Shown in pieces: positions 28,562 through 38,450 of a DNA stretch of 64,000 nt. The DNA is from Kaistia sp. 32K (lineage in GTDB: Bacteria > Pseudomonadota > Alphaproteobacteria > Rhizobiales > Kaistiaceae): positions 3,162,001 through 3,226,000 of the forward strand of contig NZ_AP024269.1 of the NCBI RefSeq assembly GCF_016629525.1. The letters are read 5' to 3'. Below the pieces are notes generated by a model. The model saw only the letters and a program-made list of their open reading frames with translations, was not told the origin of the DNA and did not search any database. The position numbers were made by a program, and so were the translations under genes. The stretch's first letter is position 1, and the number at the start of each line of letters is the position of its first letter.

Positions 28562-28596
28562 CGTCTAAGGAGAAGAAGACCACGGAGAGCGGACAT
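28555..28596 (-). CDS. leuA leader peptide MSALRGLLLLRRP
   Basis: A 13-codon open frame, ATG at 28596, with four consecutive leucine codons (CTT CTT CTC CTT, residues 7-10) plus one more (CTC), ending in TGA 111 bases before leuA. Ribosome stalling at the Leu run when charged tRNA-Leu is scarce would alter pairing of the segments just downstream. Ribosome site is weak. The peptide is a regulatory by-product, not an enzyme. Leucine leaders before leu genes are known in proteobacteria. Confidence 0.75.
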   Translation of the reverse strand: MSALRGLLLLRRP

Positions 28597-28780
28597 GGCG
28601 CGGCCGGTCGCGGCGAACGCAACCCGGTCATCGGCACCATGAACTGAAAAGAGCTGCACGCTCTCGCCCTCATCTACAATCCGCGGACGGCTCGGCGTCG
28701 CGCCGGCGTCCAGACTGGAAGACCTTTAGCAAAGGATTCCGGTTTCGCGCAAGGCGGCAATCAAACCGCAGCCGTTTCAG

Positions 28781-28810
28781 TTGCGCGGAGTTTTCGCGGA
28801 TTGCTATAGA
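28781..28810 (+). promoter_or_regulatory. Candidate sigma-70 promoter of the glycosyltransferase gene
   Basis: TTGCGC at 28781 and TATAGA at 28805 with an 18-base spacer; expected start of transcription about 28817, 21 bases before the ATG. Confidence 0.5.
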
Positions 28811-28837
28811 GCGCGGGAACCACGGGACAAGGCGACC

Positions 28838-29929
28838 ATGACCGTCGATCCAGCACGAACGAACGACGGCGCCGGCAAGCTGCGCATCCTCGAGATCAAT
28901 ACCAGCCTGTTCCGGGTGGCCGCGCCCGACCAGACCGATTTCCACTGGGCCGCCCGCAAGCCCGACGGACAGCTGAAGCGGCTGTTCGGCCCCGCCGCCT
29001 TCTTCCGCGCGCTGAAGAAGCTCCGCAGCGGCGGCTACGACCTCGTCGTCGTCGACGGCGCGCCGCTCCCCGCCTGGCATCCGCGCACCTGGCTGACGGC
29101 GCTGCGCGACTACCACATCCGCGCGCCGCAGGCCCTCTTCGCCATCGCCGCCGCGCGGCTGCTGCACCATTTCCACTCCGTCCCGGTCGCCGTCATCGAC
29201 GTCAACGACTCGTTCGGCATCGGCCGGCACAATTTCGGCCTGATCGACCGCTGCCACAGCTATTTCAAGCGCGAGCTGACCGCCGATCGCTGGCAGGTGT
29301 TCTTCAAGTCGAGCCATTGGGACCTGCCCGGCCGCCGCTGGCGCTCGCAGAAGAGCGCGCAGCGCCGCATGGCCAAGCTCAAGCCGATCCATCTCGGCTA
29401 TCCCTCGCAGCCGACGATCGAGCCGACGACGGAAAAGACCTCCGACGTCTTCTTCGCCGGCGACCTCTGGCCGAACAGCACGGTGCGCACCGACGGCATA
29501 AAGGAGCTGCTGGCGCTGCGCGACGAGGGCTATGTCATCGACGTGCCGGACCAGCCGCTCGACCGCAAGGCATTCCACCAGCGCCTGGCGGCCGCCCGCC
29601 TCGCCTGGTCGCCGATGGGCTATGGCTGGGACTGCTACCGCCACTACGAGTCGAGCGAACTCGGCACCGTGCCGTTGATGAACTACCCGACCATCCTGCA
29701 GCACCGCCCGTTCCGCGAGGGCGAGCACTGCTTCTACTATTCGGTCGAGCCCGGCGGCCTTTCCCGCGCCGTCCGCGCCGCGCTGAAGGACCCCGCCCGC
29801 CTCGCCGAGATGGCGATAGAGGCGAGGGCCTACACGCTCACCCACCACACGGCCCGCGCCCGCGCCGAATATGTGGTGGCGACGGTGCTGGGGAAGAAGC
29901 TGGACGGGAGTTTGGCCGGAGCGGAGTAA
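28838..29929 (+). CDS. Glycosyltransferase (group 1-like/CgeB-like)
   Basis: 363 residues from the ATG at 28838, preceded by ACAAGG; a frame-extending start at 28781 overlaps the promoter and is rejected. The N-terminal half has Rossmann-like strands (LRILEINTSLF, YDLVVVDGAPLP, VPVAVIDVNDSFG), the second half has the acceptor/donor pattern of GT-B enzymes: DVFFAGDLWPNSTVRTDGI, then SPMGYGWDCYRHYESSELGTVPLM with the conserved E and a final segment of helices. Probably transfers a sugar to a surface polysaccharide, but there are no partner genes nearby. No signal or membrane span. Confidence 0.65.
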   Translation: MTVDPARTNDGAGKLRILEINTSLFRVAAPDQTDFHWAARKPDGQLKRLFGPAAFFRALKKLRSGGYDLVVVDGAPLPAWHPRTWLTALRDYHIRAPQALFAIAAARLLHHFHSVPVAVIDVNDSFGIGRHNFGLIDRCHSYFKRELTADRWQVFFKSSHWDLPGRRWRSQKSAQRRMAKLKPIHLGYPSQPTIEPTTEKTSDVFFAGDLWPNSTVRTDGIKELLALRDEGYVIDVPDQPLDRKAFHQRLAAARLAWSPMGYGWDCYRHYESSELGTVPLMNYPTILQHRPFREGEHCFYYSVEPGGLSRAVRAALKDPARLAEMAIEARAYTLTHHTARARAEYVVATVLGKKLDGSLAGAE

Positions 29930-30082
29930 CGGCCCTCGCGCTCAGCGATCGCGGAAGAGCGAGATGCAAGAGGCTCGGCGTGAGAGCACTACGTTGACAT
30001 CGTAGGGTTCCCTGGTGTGATGACCGCTGCGGGCGCCTCACCTCTGTGGGAGAGGCAAAGCGCGAGCCCTGCCCCATACTCC

Positions 30083-30242
30083 CCGTCATCCCTGCGAAAG
30101 CAGGGATCCATCCATCCGCGCCTGAGGCGTGTTTCACGCAGAGCGCCCCCACGTCCCTCACCGTCATCCGAACGCACGCAGCCCTTTGCCCAAACCCTCG
30201 CGCGAGCTGCGGCATGGATCCCTGCTTTCGCAGGGATGACGG
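30083..30242. repeat. Palindromic repeat, family B, paired copy
   Basis: CGTCATCCCTGCGAAAGCAG and GGATCC at the left, with the inverse GGATCCCTGCTTTCGCAGGG then ATGACGG at the right. The arms are complementary over more than 25 bases. Confidence 0.85.
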
Positions 30243-30397
30243 CGAGGGTGTGGAAACGCCTCGGGCCAATGAACGGCCCACTTCACCGCTCGCCGCGAGG
30301 GAGAAGCCGACGACAAACGAAATTCTGCTCGTCGCATCTCCCTGATTCTGCTCGTCACCTCCCTGATGGAGAGGTGAGGCATCCAGCCCCACCCTCC

Positions 30398-30502
30398 CCG
30401 TCATCCCTGCGAAAGCAGGAATCCACCCATCCACGCCTGAGGCGCGTTTCGCGCGGCGAAAAACCCGGCTGAATGGATCCCGGGTCAAGCCCGGGATGAC
30501 GG
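30398..30502. repeat. Palindromic repeat, family B, paired copy
   Basis: Left arm CCGTCATCCCTGCGAAAGCAG, right arm GGATCCCGGGTCAAGCCCGG then GATGACGG; between them a GGCGCGTTTCGCGCGGCG palindrome. Confidence 0.85.
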
Positions 30503-30681
30503 CGAGTTTGCTGGGCCGCCGGAGCCAGACCGTCGACGGCCGCCCTCGGAGCTCGGCCTATTCCCGCGCACAACACACGCCCCACGCTCCCCATCATCCT
30601 CGCGAAGGCGGGGATCCATGCAGCCGCGCCCTCGGGAGGCTCGCGCGGAGCGTTAGGGCCGCTTGCGGCGGCGGAAGACCC

Positions 30682-31629
30682 TCACACGTCCAGAGTACCG
30701 CGGGCGACCAGAATTGCGTCGCCGCCGATGCGGCTGGCGTGCAGGGCGTTGTTCTCGATGTCGACCTCGAGGTGGATCAGGCTCGGCCGGTTGATCTCGA
30801 ACCCCTGCTCGATGACGAAGCGGTGCGTTCCGGCCGGAAGCTGGTCGAAGTCGGCGACCACGCCGGCGAAGGCGGCGACGGCCGATCCGGTCGCGGGATC
30901 CTCGATGATCCCCTCGCCCAGCCAGAGCATGCGGGCGTGGAAGTGATGTTCGTTGGTCGTCGTCTCGCGCGTGTAGAGATAGAGGCTGTCGACGCCGGCC
31001 GGCATGGCGTTCCGCCAGTGCTGGATCAACGGGCGGACGCGCGCGATGACGGCGAGATCGCGCACCGGCACCATCAGGCGGGCAGCGCCGACCGAATAGA
31101 CCGAGGGACGGTGGTTCTCGAAGCCGAGCTCCGAGGGCACCAGCCCCAGCATCGCCGCCAGCGCCGCCTCGTCGACCGGCGTGTCGACCTTCACCGCCTG
31201 GCGCGGCACGTCGAAGATGGCGTGGCCGGCCTTGCCGGAATGCAGCGCCACGGCGCAGCGTATGTCGCCGATCTTCTCCTCGACGACGAACACGGCGTCC
31301 TGCCCGGCCGCCTCGTGACCGAACGTCTCCAGCGCCAGCAGCACAGCGGCGCCGACGGTCGGATGGCCGGCGAACGGCATCTCGTGGGCCGGGTTGAAGA
31401 TCCGGAGGCTCGCCCGATGCCCGGGCTGAACCGGCGGCTGGACGAACACCGTCTCGGCCAGATTGAACTCCCGCGTGATCGCCTGCATGCGCTCGCTGCT
31501 GAGGCCTTCGCTGTCGAGCACGACGGCGAGCTGGTTGCCGGCAAGCGGTTCTTTGGTGAAGACGTCGAGAAGGGCGAAGCGGCGGGACAAGATGACCTCA
31601 TGCATCCAGGGAACCGGGAATTCCTTCAT
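30682..31629 (-). CDS. PhzF family isomerase/epimerase-like protein
   Basis: 315 residues. FALLDVFTKEPLAGNQLAVVLD opens the first diaminopimelate-epimerase-like half, REFNLAETVFVQPP carries the catalytic Glu of PhzF, and NPAHEMPFAGHPTVG and EDPATGSAVAAFAG are the two conserved signatures of the family. PhzF itself isomerises a phenazine precursor; most homologues, including this one without phenazine genes nearby, have unknown substrates. The start could be the ATG at 31629 or the one at 31605; no ribosome site decides. Confidence 0.85.
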   Translation of the reverse strand: MKEFPVPWMHEVILSRRFALLDVFTKEPLAGNQLAVVLDSEGLSSERMQAITREFNLAETVFVQPPVQPGHRASLRIFNPAHEMPFAGHPTVGAAVLLALETFGHEAAGQDAVFVVEEKIGDIRCAVALHSGKAGHAIFDVPRQAVKVDTPVDEAALAAMLGLVPSELGFENHRPSVYSVGAARLMVPVRDLAVIARVRPLIQHWRNAMPAGVDSLYLYTRETTTNEHHFHARMLWLGEGIIEDPATGSAVAAFAGVVADFDQLPAGTHRFVIEQGFEINRPSLIHLEVDIENNALHASRIGGDAILVARGTLDV

Positions 31630-31767
31630 AGCACGAGACGGATAGCGGTTGCCGCTGTGACCGCGTTCATTGTGCGGCGAGCCATATCATCGTCTTCTCC
31701 GGTCATTCAGCGGGCATTCATCTGGCCCCCGATAAAACACCACCAACGCCCTACGGGAGATACCAGC

Positions 31768-32133
31768 ATGAAGAAGATCGCAACGGCCGCCATGGCAGCC
31801 CTGATCGGCATCACCGCTATCGTCGGTACGGCCGAGACCGCCTCGGCCAGGGACGGCCGCAACGCCGCGCTCGCCGCCGGCGCCGCCGTCGGCCTCGGTA
31901 TCGGCGCCCTGCTCGCCGCGCCGCGCGATTACGAAGTGGCGCCGCCGGCTTACGCCGCCCCGGCCCCGGTCTATGACGACGGCTACCGCGCCCCGCCGCC
32001 GCGCCGCGCCTACCGCGCCAGCTGGAAGGCGCATGCCGACTGGTGCTACGACAACTACCGCACCTATGACGAGCGCTCCGACACCTTCGTCGGCCGCGAC
32101 GGCAACGCCTATCGCTGCCGCGGGTCGTACTGA
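31768..32133 (+). CDS. BA14K family secreted protein, copy 1
   Basis: 121 residues from the ATG at 31768 after ACGGGAGAT. Signal peptide MKKIATAAMAALIGITAIVG, a glycine-rich hydrophobic stretch (AALAAGAAVGLGIGALLAAP), a Pro/Tyr-rich spacer, and the C-terminal BA14K motif WCYDNYRTYDERSDTFVGRD ending in YRCRGSY. BA14K was described as an immunoreactive lectin-like protein of Brucella; the family is widespread in Hyphomicrobiales. Paralogue of 33627-33992, identical in length. Followed by a strong terminator. Confidence 0.85.
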   Translation: MKKIATAAMAALIGITAIVGTAETASARDGRNAALAAGAAVGLGIGALLAAPRDYEVAPPAYAAPAPVYDDGYRAPPPRRAYRASWKAHADWCYDNYRTYDERSDTFVGRDGNAYRCRGSY

Positions 32134-32200
32134 AGATAAGGAAACATATCTTTCACCGCTCCCTCGGGCGGGGTGAAGGAAAGCGCTCCGGGTTTAAAAT

Positions 32201-32232
32201 GGGCCCGCCGGCATCCGGCGGGCCCTTTCGTT
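32201..32232 (+). terminator. Terminator of BA14K copy 1
   Basis: GGGCCCGCCGG-CAT-CCGGCGGGCCC perfect 11-bp stem followed by TTTCGTTT. Confidence 0.85.
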
Positions 32233-33258
32233 TCAGGTGATGCTGACGGGCTTCGAACGCAGGCGGCTCGCCAGAGCCGGATCGGCGCGGCGACAGAGCT
32301 GCGGCGGCAAGCCGCGCAGGATCAGTTCGGCATCGGCGACCGCCATGCGGCCGATCGAGAACAGCGCATCGACCGTGCCGCCGGTCCGGTGCGCCGAAAG
32401 CAGAATGCCTTCCATCTTGCGGACCGGATCGTCGGCCGGCACCGGCTCCTCCGGAAACACGTCGGTTGCGACGCGGATATGGCCCGAACGCACCGCGTCG
32501 AGCATGGCGGGAAAGTCGACCACCGCCGCGCGGCTCATCAGCAGGAAGGCCGCGCCCTTCGGTATCAGCGCGAATTCGCGGCTCCCCAGAAAACCCTGGT
32601 TCTCGCCGGTCACGGCGGCGAAGACGAAGACGACCTGGCTGGTCGAAAGCAACTCGTCGAGCGAGGCCGGCTGACAATCATGCCGCTCGATGATCTCGTC
32701 CGGCAGCCAGGGATCGAACACCTTGACCGGATTGCGGAACGGCCGGATCAGCTCGCGCAAATTCCTGCCGAGATCACCGAGGCCGATGATGCCGACCGCC
32801 GCGCCGGCGAAGCGGAACGTCTCGGTATTGGCGGCGAGGCCATATTGCTCGGTGCCGGCGCGAAAATCGCGATCGGCGGCGGTGATGCCGCGGGCGAGAT
32901 CGATCGCCATGCCGAGCGCCGCCTCCGCCACCGGCGCCGCGAAGGCGGAGCCCGGCGTCAGCACCCAGATGCCGCGCTCCTGGCAGGCCTGATAGTCGAT
33001 ATTGGGCAGGAAGTTGGTCTCGACATTGATGACCGCCTTCAGCTTCTTCGCCCGGTCGAGCCGCTCGCGCGGCAGCGCCGTCTGCCCGAAGATCAGCACC
33101 GTCTCCGGCAGGAGCTCGTCGATCTGCTGGTCCGACATCGGCGCGTCTTCCGAGATGACGAGCCGGCCCAGCGTCTCGAGCCGGGCGCGGACATCCGGCT
33201 CCATGATGAGATCGAGCGTCCGCGGCAACGGATCGACCAGAATGATTCCCTCAGACAA
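32233..33258 (-). CDS. D-isomer-specific 2-hydroxyacid dehydrogenase family protein
   Basis: 341 residues, TTG start preceded by AGGGGA at a fitting distance. NAD-binding motif VGIIGLGDLGRNLRELI (about residue 155), and the catalytic Arg-Glu-His set in LLMSRAAVVDF, PEEPVPADDP and LLSAHRTGG. The family includes phosphoglycerate, glycerate, formate and phosphonate dehydrogenases; substrate not resolved here. The C-terminal extension (LRGLPPQLCRRADPALASR) occurs in rhizobial homologues. Convergent with BA14K copy 1, whose terminator it abuts. Confidence 0.8.
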   Translation of the reverse strand: MSEGIILVDPLPRTLDLIMEPDVRARLETLGRLVISEDAPMSDQQIDELLPETVLIFGQTALPRERLDRAKKLKAVINVETNFLPNIDYQACQERGIWVLTPGSAFAAPVAEAALGMAIDLARGITAADRDFRAGTEQYGLAANTETFRFAGAAVGIIGLGDLGRNLRELIRPFRNPVKVFDPWLPDEIIERHDCQPASLDELLSTSQVVFVFAAVTGENQGFLGSREFALIPKGAAFLLMSRAAVVDFPAMLDAVRSGHIRVATDVFPEEPVPADDPVRKMEGILLSAHRTGGTVDALFSIGRMAVADAELILRGLPPQLCRRADPALASRLRSKPVSIT

Positions 33259-33268
33259 GGCATTTCCC

Positions 33269-33360
33269 CTTTTTTGGTTGGTGCCAGCCTAGAGCGTTTT
33301 CGAGCGAAGTGGATACCGGTTCGCGTCAAGAAAACGCGCCCAAAAAAGGCTCCAACCAAA
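33269..33360. repeat. RIME-like nested inverted repeat
   Basis: Core GAGCGTTTTCGAGCGAAGTG then GATACCGGTTCGCGTCAAG and AAAACGCG, whose ends (GCGTTTTC/GAAAACGC) are complementary, nested within a second inverted pair (TTGGTTGG near 33275, CCAACCAA near 33351). The core resembles an interspersed repeat common in rhizobial genomes. The rest of this 370-base gap has no gene. Confidence 0.65.
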
Positions 33361-33626
33361 GAAGGGGACGCGGCGAAGGCCGGATGCGTGCCTCCGGGAG
33401 TGGCTGGAAGGATCCGTCGCGCAGCCGCGCGCTCCGCCCGCCGCGCCTCCCGGTGGAGCCAGACAGACGCTGCAACGTCTAGTCTTGGTTTCTATTTGGT
33501 TAATTCACGGAGATACCTACCACCGCAGGTAGTCTTTGCAATTTCTTCCAGTCTGCAAAGTCATAGTTTTGCCCCGATGCACGCGGATATTCGCGCCATC
33601 TCAGGCTTCACGAACAGGAGGCTTCG

Positions 33627-33992
33627 ATGAGAAGCTTCGTTACCGCGTCGCTCGCCGGCGTCCTTGGCATCCTCGCTGTCTCGGCCACCGCGACGACCGC
33701 TTCGGCCGATGGCTGGTATGGCGGCCGGCACTATTACGGCCATTATCACCGCGATAACAGCGGCGCGGTCATCGGCGGCCTCGCGGCCGGCACCCTGCTC
33801 GGCCTCGGCATCGGCGCCATCGCATCGCAGCCCCGCGCCTATGCCTATGACTACGAAGTCCCGCCCCCGCGCGGCGCCGCCTGGCGCGCTCATGTCGACT
33901 ACTGCCTCGACCGCTATCGCAGCTACAGCCCCGAGTCCGACACGTTCATCGGCGCGGACGGCTACGAATATCGCTGCCGCGGCTCCTACTGA
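33627..33992 (+). CDS. BA14K family secreted protein, copy 2
   Basis: 121 residues with a signal peptide (MRSFVTASLAGVLGILAVSA, cleavage near TASA), a His/Tyr/Gly-rich segment (GWYGGRHYYGHYHRDN), a Gly-rich hydrophobic stretch, and the BA14K motif YCLDRYRSYSPESDTFIGAD ending YRCRGSY. Same length and architecture as copy 1; the N-terminal His-Tyr-rich segment is unique to this one. Secreted or periplasmic; function unknown. ATG at 33627 follows ACAGGAGGC. Confidence 0.85.
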   Translation: MRSFVTASLAGVLGILAVSATATTASADGWYGGRHYYGHYHRDNSGAVIGGLAAGTLLGLGIGAIASQPRAYAYDYEVPPPRGAAWRAHVDYCLDRYRSYSPESDTFIGADGYEYRCRGSY

Positions 33993-34011
33993 GCGCAAGC
34001 AACCGAACAAG

Positions 34012-34049
34012 AAAAAGCCCCGCGGAATCGCTTCCGCGGGGCTTTTGTT
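34012..34049 (+). terminator. Terminator of BA14K copy 2
   Basis: AAAAAGCCCCGCGGAA-TCGC-TTCCGCGGGGCTTTTGTTT, a long perfect stem flanked by A and T runs, 19 bases after the stop. Confidence 0.9.
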
Positions 34050-34082
34050 TGGGCTCTTGCCGGAGGCAGCGATGCGCGCGTT

Positions 34083-34205
34083 CCCTCCCCCTTGTGGGGA
34101 GGGCTAGGGTGGGGGTACGACCTCCGCCCTTCCGCAAAAGCTTCATCGATGCCGGCCGGCGCCGGTACCCCCTCCCCGCCCTCCCCGCAAGGGGGAGGGA
34201 GAAGA
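34083..34205. repeat. Palindromic repeat, family C (CTCCCC/GGGGAG type)
   Basis: CCTCCCCCTTGTGGGGAGG then GCTAGGGTGGGGGTAC at the left and GTACCCCCTCCCCGCCCTCC then CCGCAAGGGGGAGGGAG at the right. Inverted arms between BA14K copy 2 and ilvC. Confidence 0.7.
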
Positions 34206-34227
34206 GGAGGCGCGGCTTGCGCGAGCC

Positions 34228-35947
<1,720 letters not shown>

Positions 35948-36039
35948 GGTCAGTTCGCTCTTCCCGGCGGGGCTCGGTCCACCACATCCGCCGGCTGCCC
36001 GTGGAGCCAGCCGGTTCGCAGCTCATGCTGCACTGCGGT

Positions 36040-36053
36040 GTACCGTACGGTAC
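36040..36053. promoter_or_regulatory. Perfect palindrome, candidate TetR operator
   Basis: GTACCGTACGGTAC reads identically on both strands and is overlapped by a further ACGGT half-site. It lies about 10 bases downstream of the proposed -10 of the tetR-ilvC promoter, a usual position for a repressor operator. Confidence 0.6.
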
Positions 36054-36062
36054 GGTTCCAGC

Positions 36063-36091
36063 GTTTTATAGAAGCGCCGCCATGCGGTCAA
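36063..36091 (-). promoter_or_regulatory. Candidate promoter of tetR-ilvC
   Basis: On the minus strand TTGACC (36091-36086), 17-base spacer, TAAAAC (36068-36063). An overlapping TATAAA is also present at 36070-36065. Confidence 0.45.
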
Positions 36092-36226
36092 GCGCCTCGC
36101 CGGCGCGATTCCGTTCTAGCGGATGAATATCGGCTGGCATGAAGACGCCACGATGAAGGCGATCCGAGGATCCGGCCGCGAGCGCCTGCCGCCTGGCTCG
36201 GGCGTCCAATGCGAGCGTGCCGGCAG

Positions 36227-36372
36227 CCCCTCACCCTGCCCTCTCCCGCGAACGGGAGCGGGTTTCGGCCGGCGCCCTGCCCGCTCCGTCCAGCGCCGCG
36301 ACCAAGCCGGTGGCAAGCGCAGTCGATCTCCCTCTCCCGCTCGCGGGAGAGGGTTGGGGTGAGGGTCTTTGC
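36227..36372. repeat. Palindromic repeat, family C (CCCTCTCCCGC type), paired copy
   Basis: CCCCTCACCCTGCCCTCTCC then CGCGAACGGGAGCGGG at the left; CCCTCTCCCGCTCGCGGGAG then AGGGTTGGGGTGAGGG at the right. The same type occurs at 50998-51122. The remainder of the tetR to LLM gap (36373-36624) shows no gene. Confidence 0.75.
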
Positions 36373-36624
36373 GGCCCGACACCAAAAGCCGCCACAGCAT
36401 CTCCCGCAACGGCCGAGAGCCGCTCGCGCGGCGGCGATGGGAAGCACCTCGGCCGTACCGGGAAACACACCGTCAACCGGAGGCCGCATTCCCCGCCACT
36501 TGCGCGGCGGCAGGGCAGCCCTCAGATGTGCACCAACAGCGTCCGGCGCAGGCAACCGCCGCGCCGGACCGTCGCCATGCCTGGCGCCCTCGATCGGAAG
36601 CGGCCGCTTCCCAAGGAGCAACCC

Positions 36625-37665
36625 ATGAAGAAGAAGATCGGCTTCCTGTCGTTCGGCCATTGGCAGGCCGCCCGCGGCTCGCTCGCGCGCACCGCGCAGG
36701 ATTCGCTGCTGCAGGCGATCGATCTCGCTGTCGCTGCCGAGGAAATCGGCATCGACGGCGCGTTCTTCCGCGTGCACCACTTCGCCCGCCAGGCCGCCTC
36801 GCCCTTCCCGCTGCTCGCGGCCATCGCGGCGCGGACGAAGCGCATCGAATTCGGCACCGGCGTCGTCGACATGCGCTACGAGAACCCGCTCTACATGGCC
36901 GAAGAAGCCGCCGCGACCGACCTGATCGGCAGCGGCCGGCTGCAGCTCGGCATCAGCCGCGGCTCGCCGGAACCGGCCGAGCGCGGCTGGGAGAGCTTCG
37001 GCTATGATTCGGGCGAGGATCTGAGCGGCGCCGAGCTCGCGCGCGGCCACACGGAGATGTTCCGCGCTACGATCACCGGCGCCGGCGTCGCCCGCGCCGA
37101 CATCAAGATGACCGGCATGACGGGCCGGCTGGCGATCCAGCCGCAATCGCCGGGTCTGGCCGACCGCGTCTGGTGGGGCGCCGCCACGCGGAAGACCGCG
37201 ATCTGGACAGCCGAGCAGGGCATGAACCTGATGAGCTCGACGCTGCTTCTGGAAGATACCGGCGTGCCGTTCAGCGAGCTGCAGGCCGAGCAGATCCGGG
37301 TCTATCGCGAGACCTGGGCGGCGAAGGGCTGGACTCGCGAGCCCCGCGTGTCGGTCTCGCGCAGCGTGCTGCCGATCACCGACGACACCGATCGGATGTA
37401 CTTTGGCGCACGGGACGGGTCTGATCAGGATCAGGTCGGCCATCTCGACGGCAGCATCGCCCGCTTCGGCAAGAGCTATATCGGCGAGCCGGACGCGATC
37501 GCGGCGGAGCTTGCCAAGGACGAGGCGGTGCGCGCCGCCGACACGCTGCTGCTCACCGTGCCGAACCAGCTCGGCGTCGACTACAACGCCAAGCTGCTGA
37601 AGACGATCGCCGACCACATCGCGCCGGCGATCGGCTGGTCGCGTGAGGAAGTGGAGCTGGTCTAG
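36625..37665 (+). CDS. LLM class flavin-dependent oxidoreductase
   Basis: 346 residues from the ATG at 36625, which has a clear AAGGAG; the longer frame back to 36217 runs through a repeat and is rejected. KKIGFLSFGHWQ, then AEEIGIDGAFFRVHHFARQ and TKRIEFGTGVVDMRYENPLYMAEEAAATDLIGSGRLQLGISRG (two segments) are the TIM-barrel motifs of the luciferase-like monooxygenase group using FMN/F420. Substrate unknown. It shares a bidirectional terminator with ilvH. Confidence 0.85.
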   Translation: MKKKIGFLSFGHWQAARGSLARTAQDSLLQAIDLAVAAEEIGIDGAFFRVHHFARQAASPFPLLAAIAARTKRIEFGTGVVDMRYENPLYMAEEAAATDLIGSGRLQLGISRGSPEPAERGWESFGYDSGEDLSGAELARGHTEMFRATITGAGVARADIKMTGMTGRLAIQPQSPGLADRVWWGAATRKTAIWTAEQGMNLMSSTLLLEDTGVPFSELQAEQIRVYRETWAAKGWTREPRVSVSRSVLPITDDTDRMYFGARDGSDQDQVGHLDGSIARFGKSYIGEPDAIAAELAKDEAVRAADTLLLTVPNQLGVDYNAKLLKTIADHIAPAIGWSREEVELV

Positions 37666-37697
37666 GGCGGAGCCCGCTCCGACCGGAGCCCCAAAAA

Positions 37698-37732
37698 AGA
37701 AAGGCCGGATCCTGCGATCCGGCCTTTGTTCT
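37698..37732. terminator. Bidirectional terminator between LLM gene and ilvH
   Basis: AAAGGCCGGATC-CTGC-GATCCGGCCTTT perfect 12-bp stem with TGTTCTTT on the plus side and TCTTTTTTGG on the minus side. Confidence 0.9.
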
Positions 37733-37755
37733 TTGAACAATCCCTGAAGGCGCGA

Positions 37756-38295
37756 TCAGGTCGCGGCGGGGCCGCGCGTGATGGCGGCGACGCCGGTGCG
37801 CGAGACTTCGACCAGGCCGAGCGGCTGCATCAGCAGGATGAACTGGTCGAGCTTGTCGGTGCGGCCGGTCAGCTCGAACACGAAGCTCTCCGTCGTCGCG
37901 TCGATGACGCGGGCGCGGAACGCATCGGCAAGCCGCAGCGCCTCGACCCGGTCGTCGCCGGCGCCGCGCACCTTGATCAGAAGCAGCTCGCGCTCGATCG
38001 CCTTGCCGGTGACCGTCAGGTCGATGACCCGGTGCACCGGCACCATGCGCTCCAGCTGCGCCTTGATCTGCTCGATCACCTGGGCCGAGCCGGTGGTGAC
38101 GACGGTGATGCGCGAGCGGTGCTTCTCGTGCTCGGTCTCCGAGACGGTCAGGCTCTCGATGTTGTAGCCCCGCCCCGAGAACAGGCCGATGACGCGGGCT
38201 AGAACGCCCGGTTCGTTGTCGACGAGCACCGAAAGCGTGTGCTGCTCGGTCTTATCCTTGCCTTCCTTGATCGCGTAGACGGATCCGGGCTGCAT
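37756..38295 (-). CDS. ilvH: Acetolactate synthase small (regulatory) subunit IlvH
   Basis: 179 residues from the ATG at 38295, which has GGAG six bases upstream; a TTG four codons earlier overlaps that site. HTLSVLVDNEPGVLARVIGLFSGRGYNI is the ACT domain that binds valine for feedback inhibition; the second half (LLLIKVRGAGDDRVEALRL, ESFVFELTG) is the C-terminal regulatory domain. Partner of the large subunit encoded just upstream, separated by a palindromic repeat in the 155-base gap, and likely in the same transcript. Confidence 0.95.
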   Translation of the reverse strand: MQPGSVYAIKEGKDKTEQHTLSVLVDNEPGVLARVIGLFSGRGYNIESLTVSETEHEKHRSRITVVTTGSAQVIEQIKAQLERMVPVHRVIDLTVTGKAIERELLLIKVRGAGDDRVEALRLADAFRARVIDATTESFVFELTGRTDKLDQFILLMQPLGLVEVSRTGVAAITRGPAAT

Positions 38296-38343
38296 CTTGT
38301 TCTCCAATATTCGGTCGACATCCGCCTGAAATCGAAAGCCTCG

Positions 38344-38433
38344 CCGTCATCCCCGCGAAGGCGGGAATCCATTCGGCCGTGACGGTTCTCGGCGGAATGG
38401 ATCCCGGGCGGAACTTCGCCCGGGACGACGACT
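38344..38433. repeat. Palindromic repeat, family B, between ilvI and ilvH
   Basis: CCGTCATCCCCGCGAAGGCG and GGAATCCATTC at the left, GGAATGGATCCCGGGCGGAAC then TTCGCCCGGGACGACG at the right. An intra-operon copy could affect mRNA stability or the ratio of the two subunits. Confidence 0.75.
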
Positions 38434-38450
38434 TCAGTCCTGCCGCTTCC

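Larger units (their letters stand above)
29930..30681. other. Repeat-rich intergenic region (750 bp)
   Basis: No gene. It contains at least three family B palindromic repeats (30083-30242, 30398-30502, about 30590-30632) and fragments of family C, interleaved with GCGCCTGAGGCG-type short palindromes (30118 and 30434). Open frames called here on both strands are made of repeat sequence. Confidence 0.75.
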
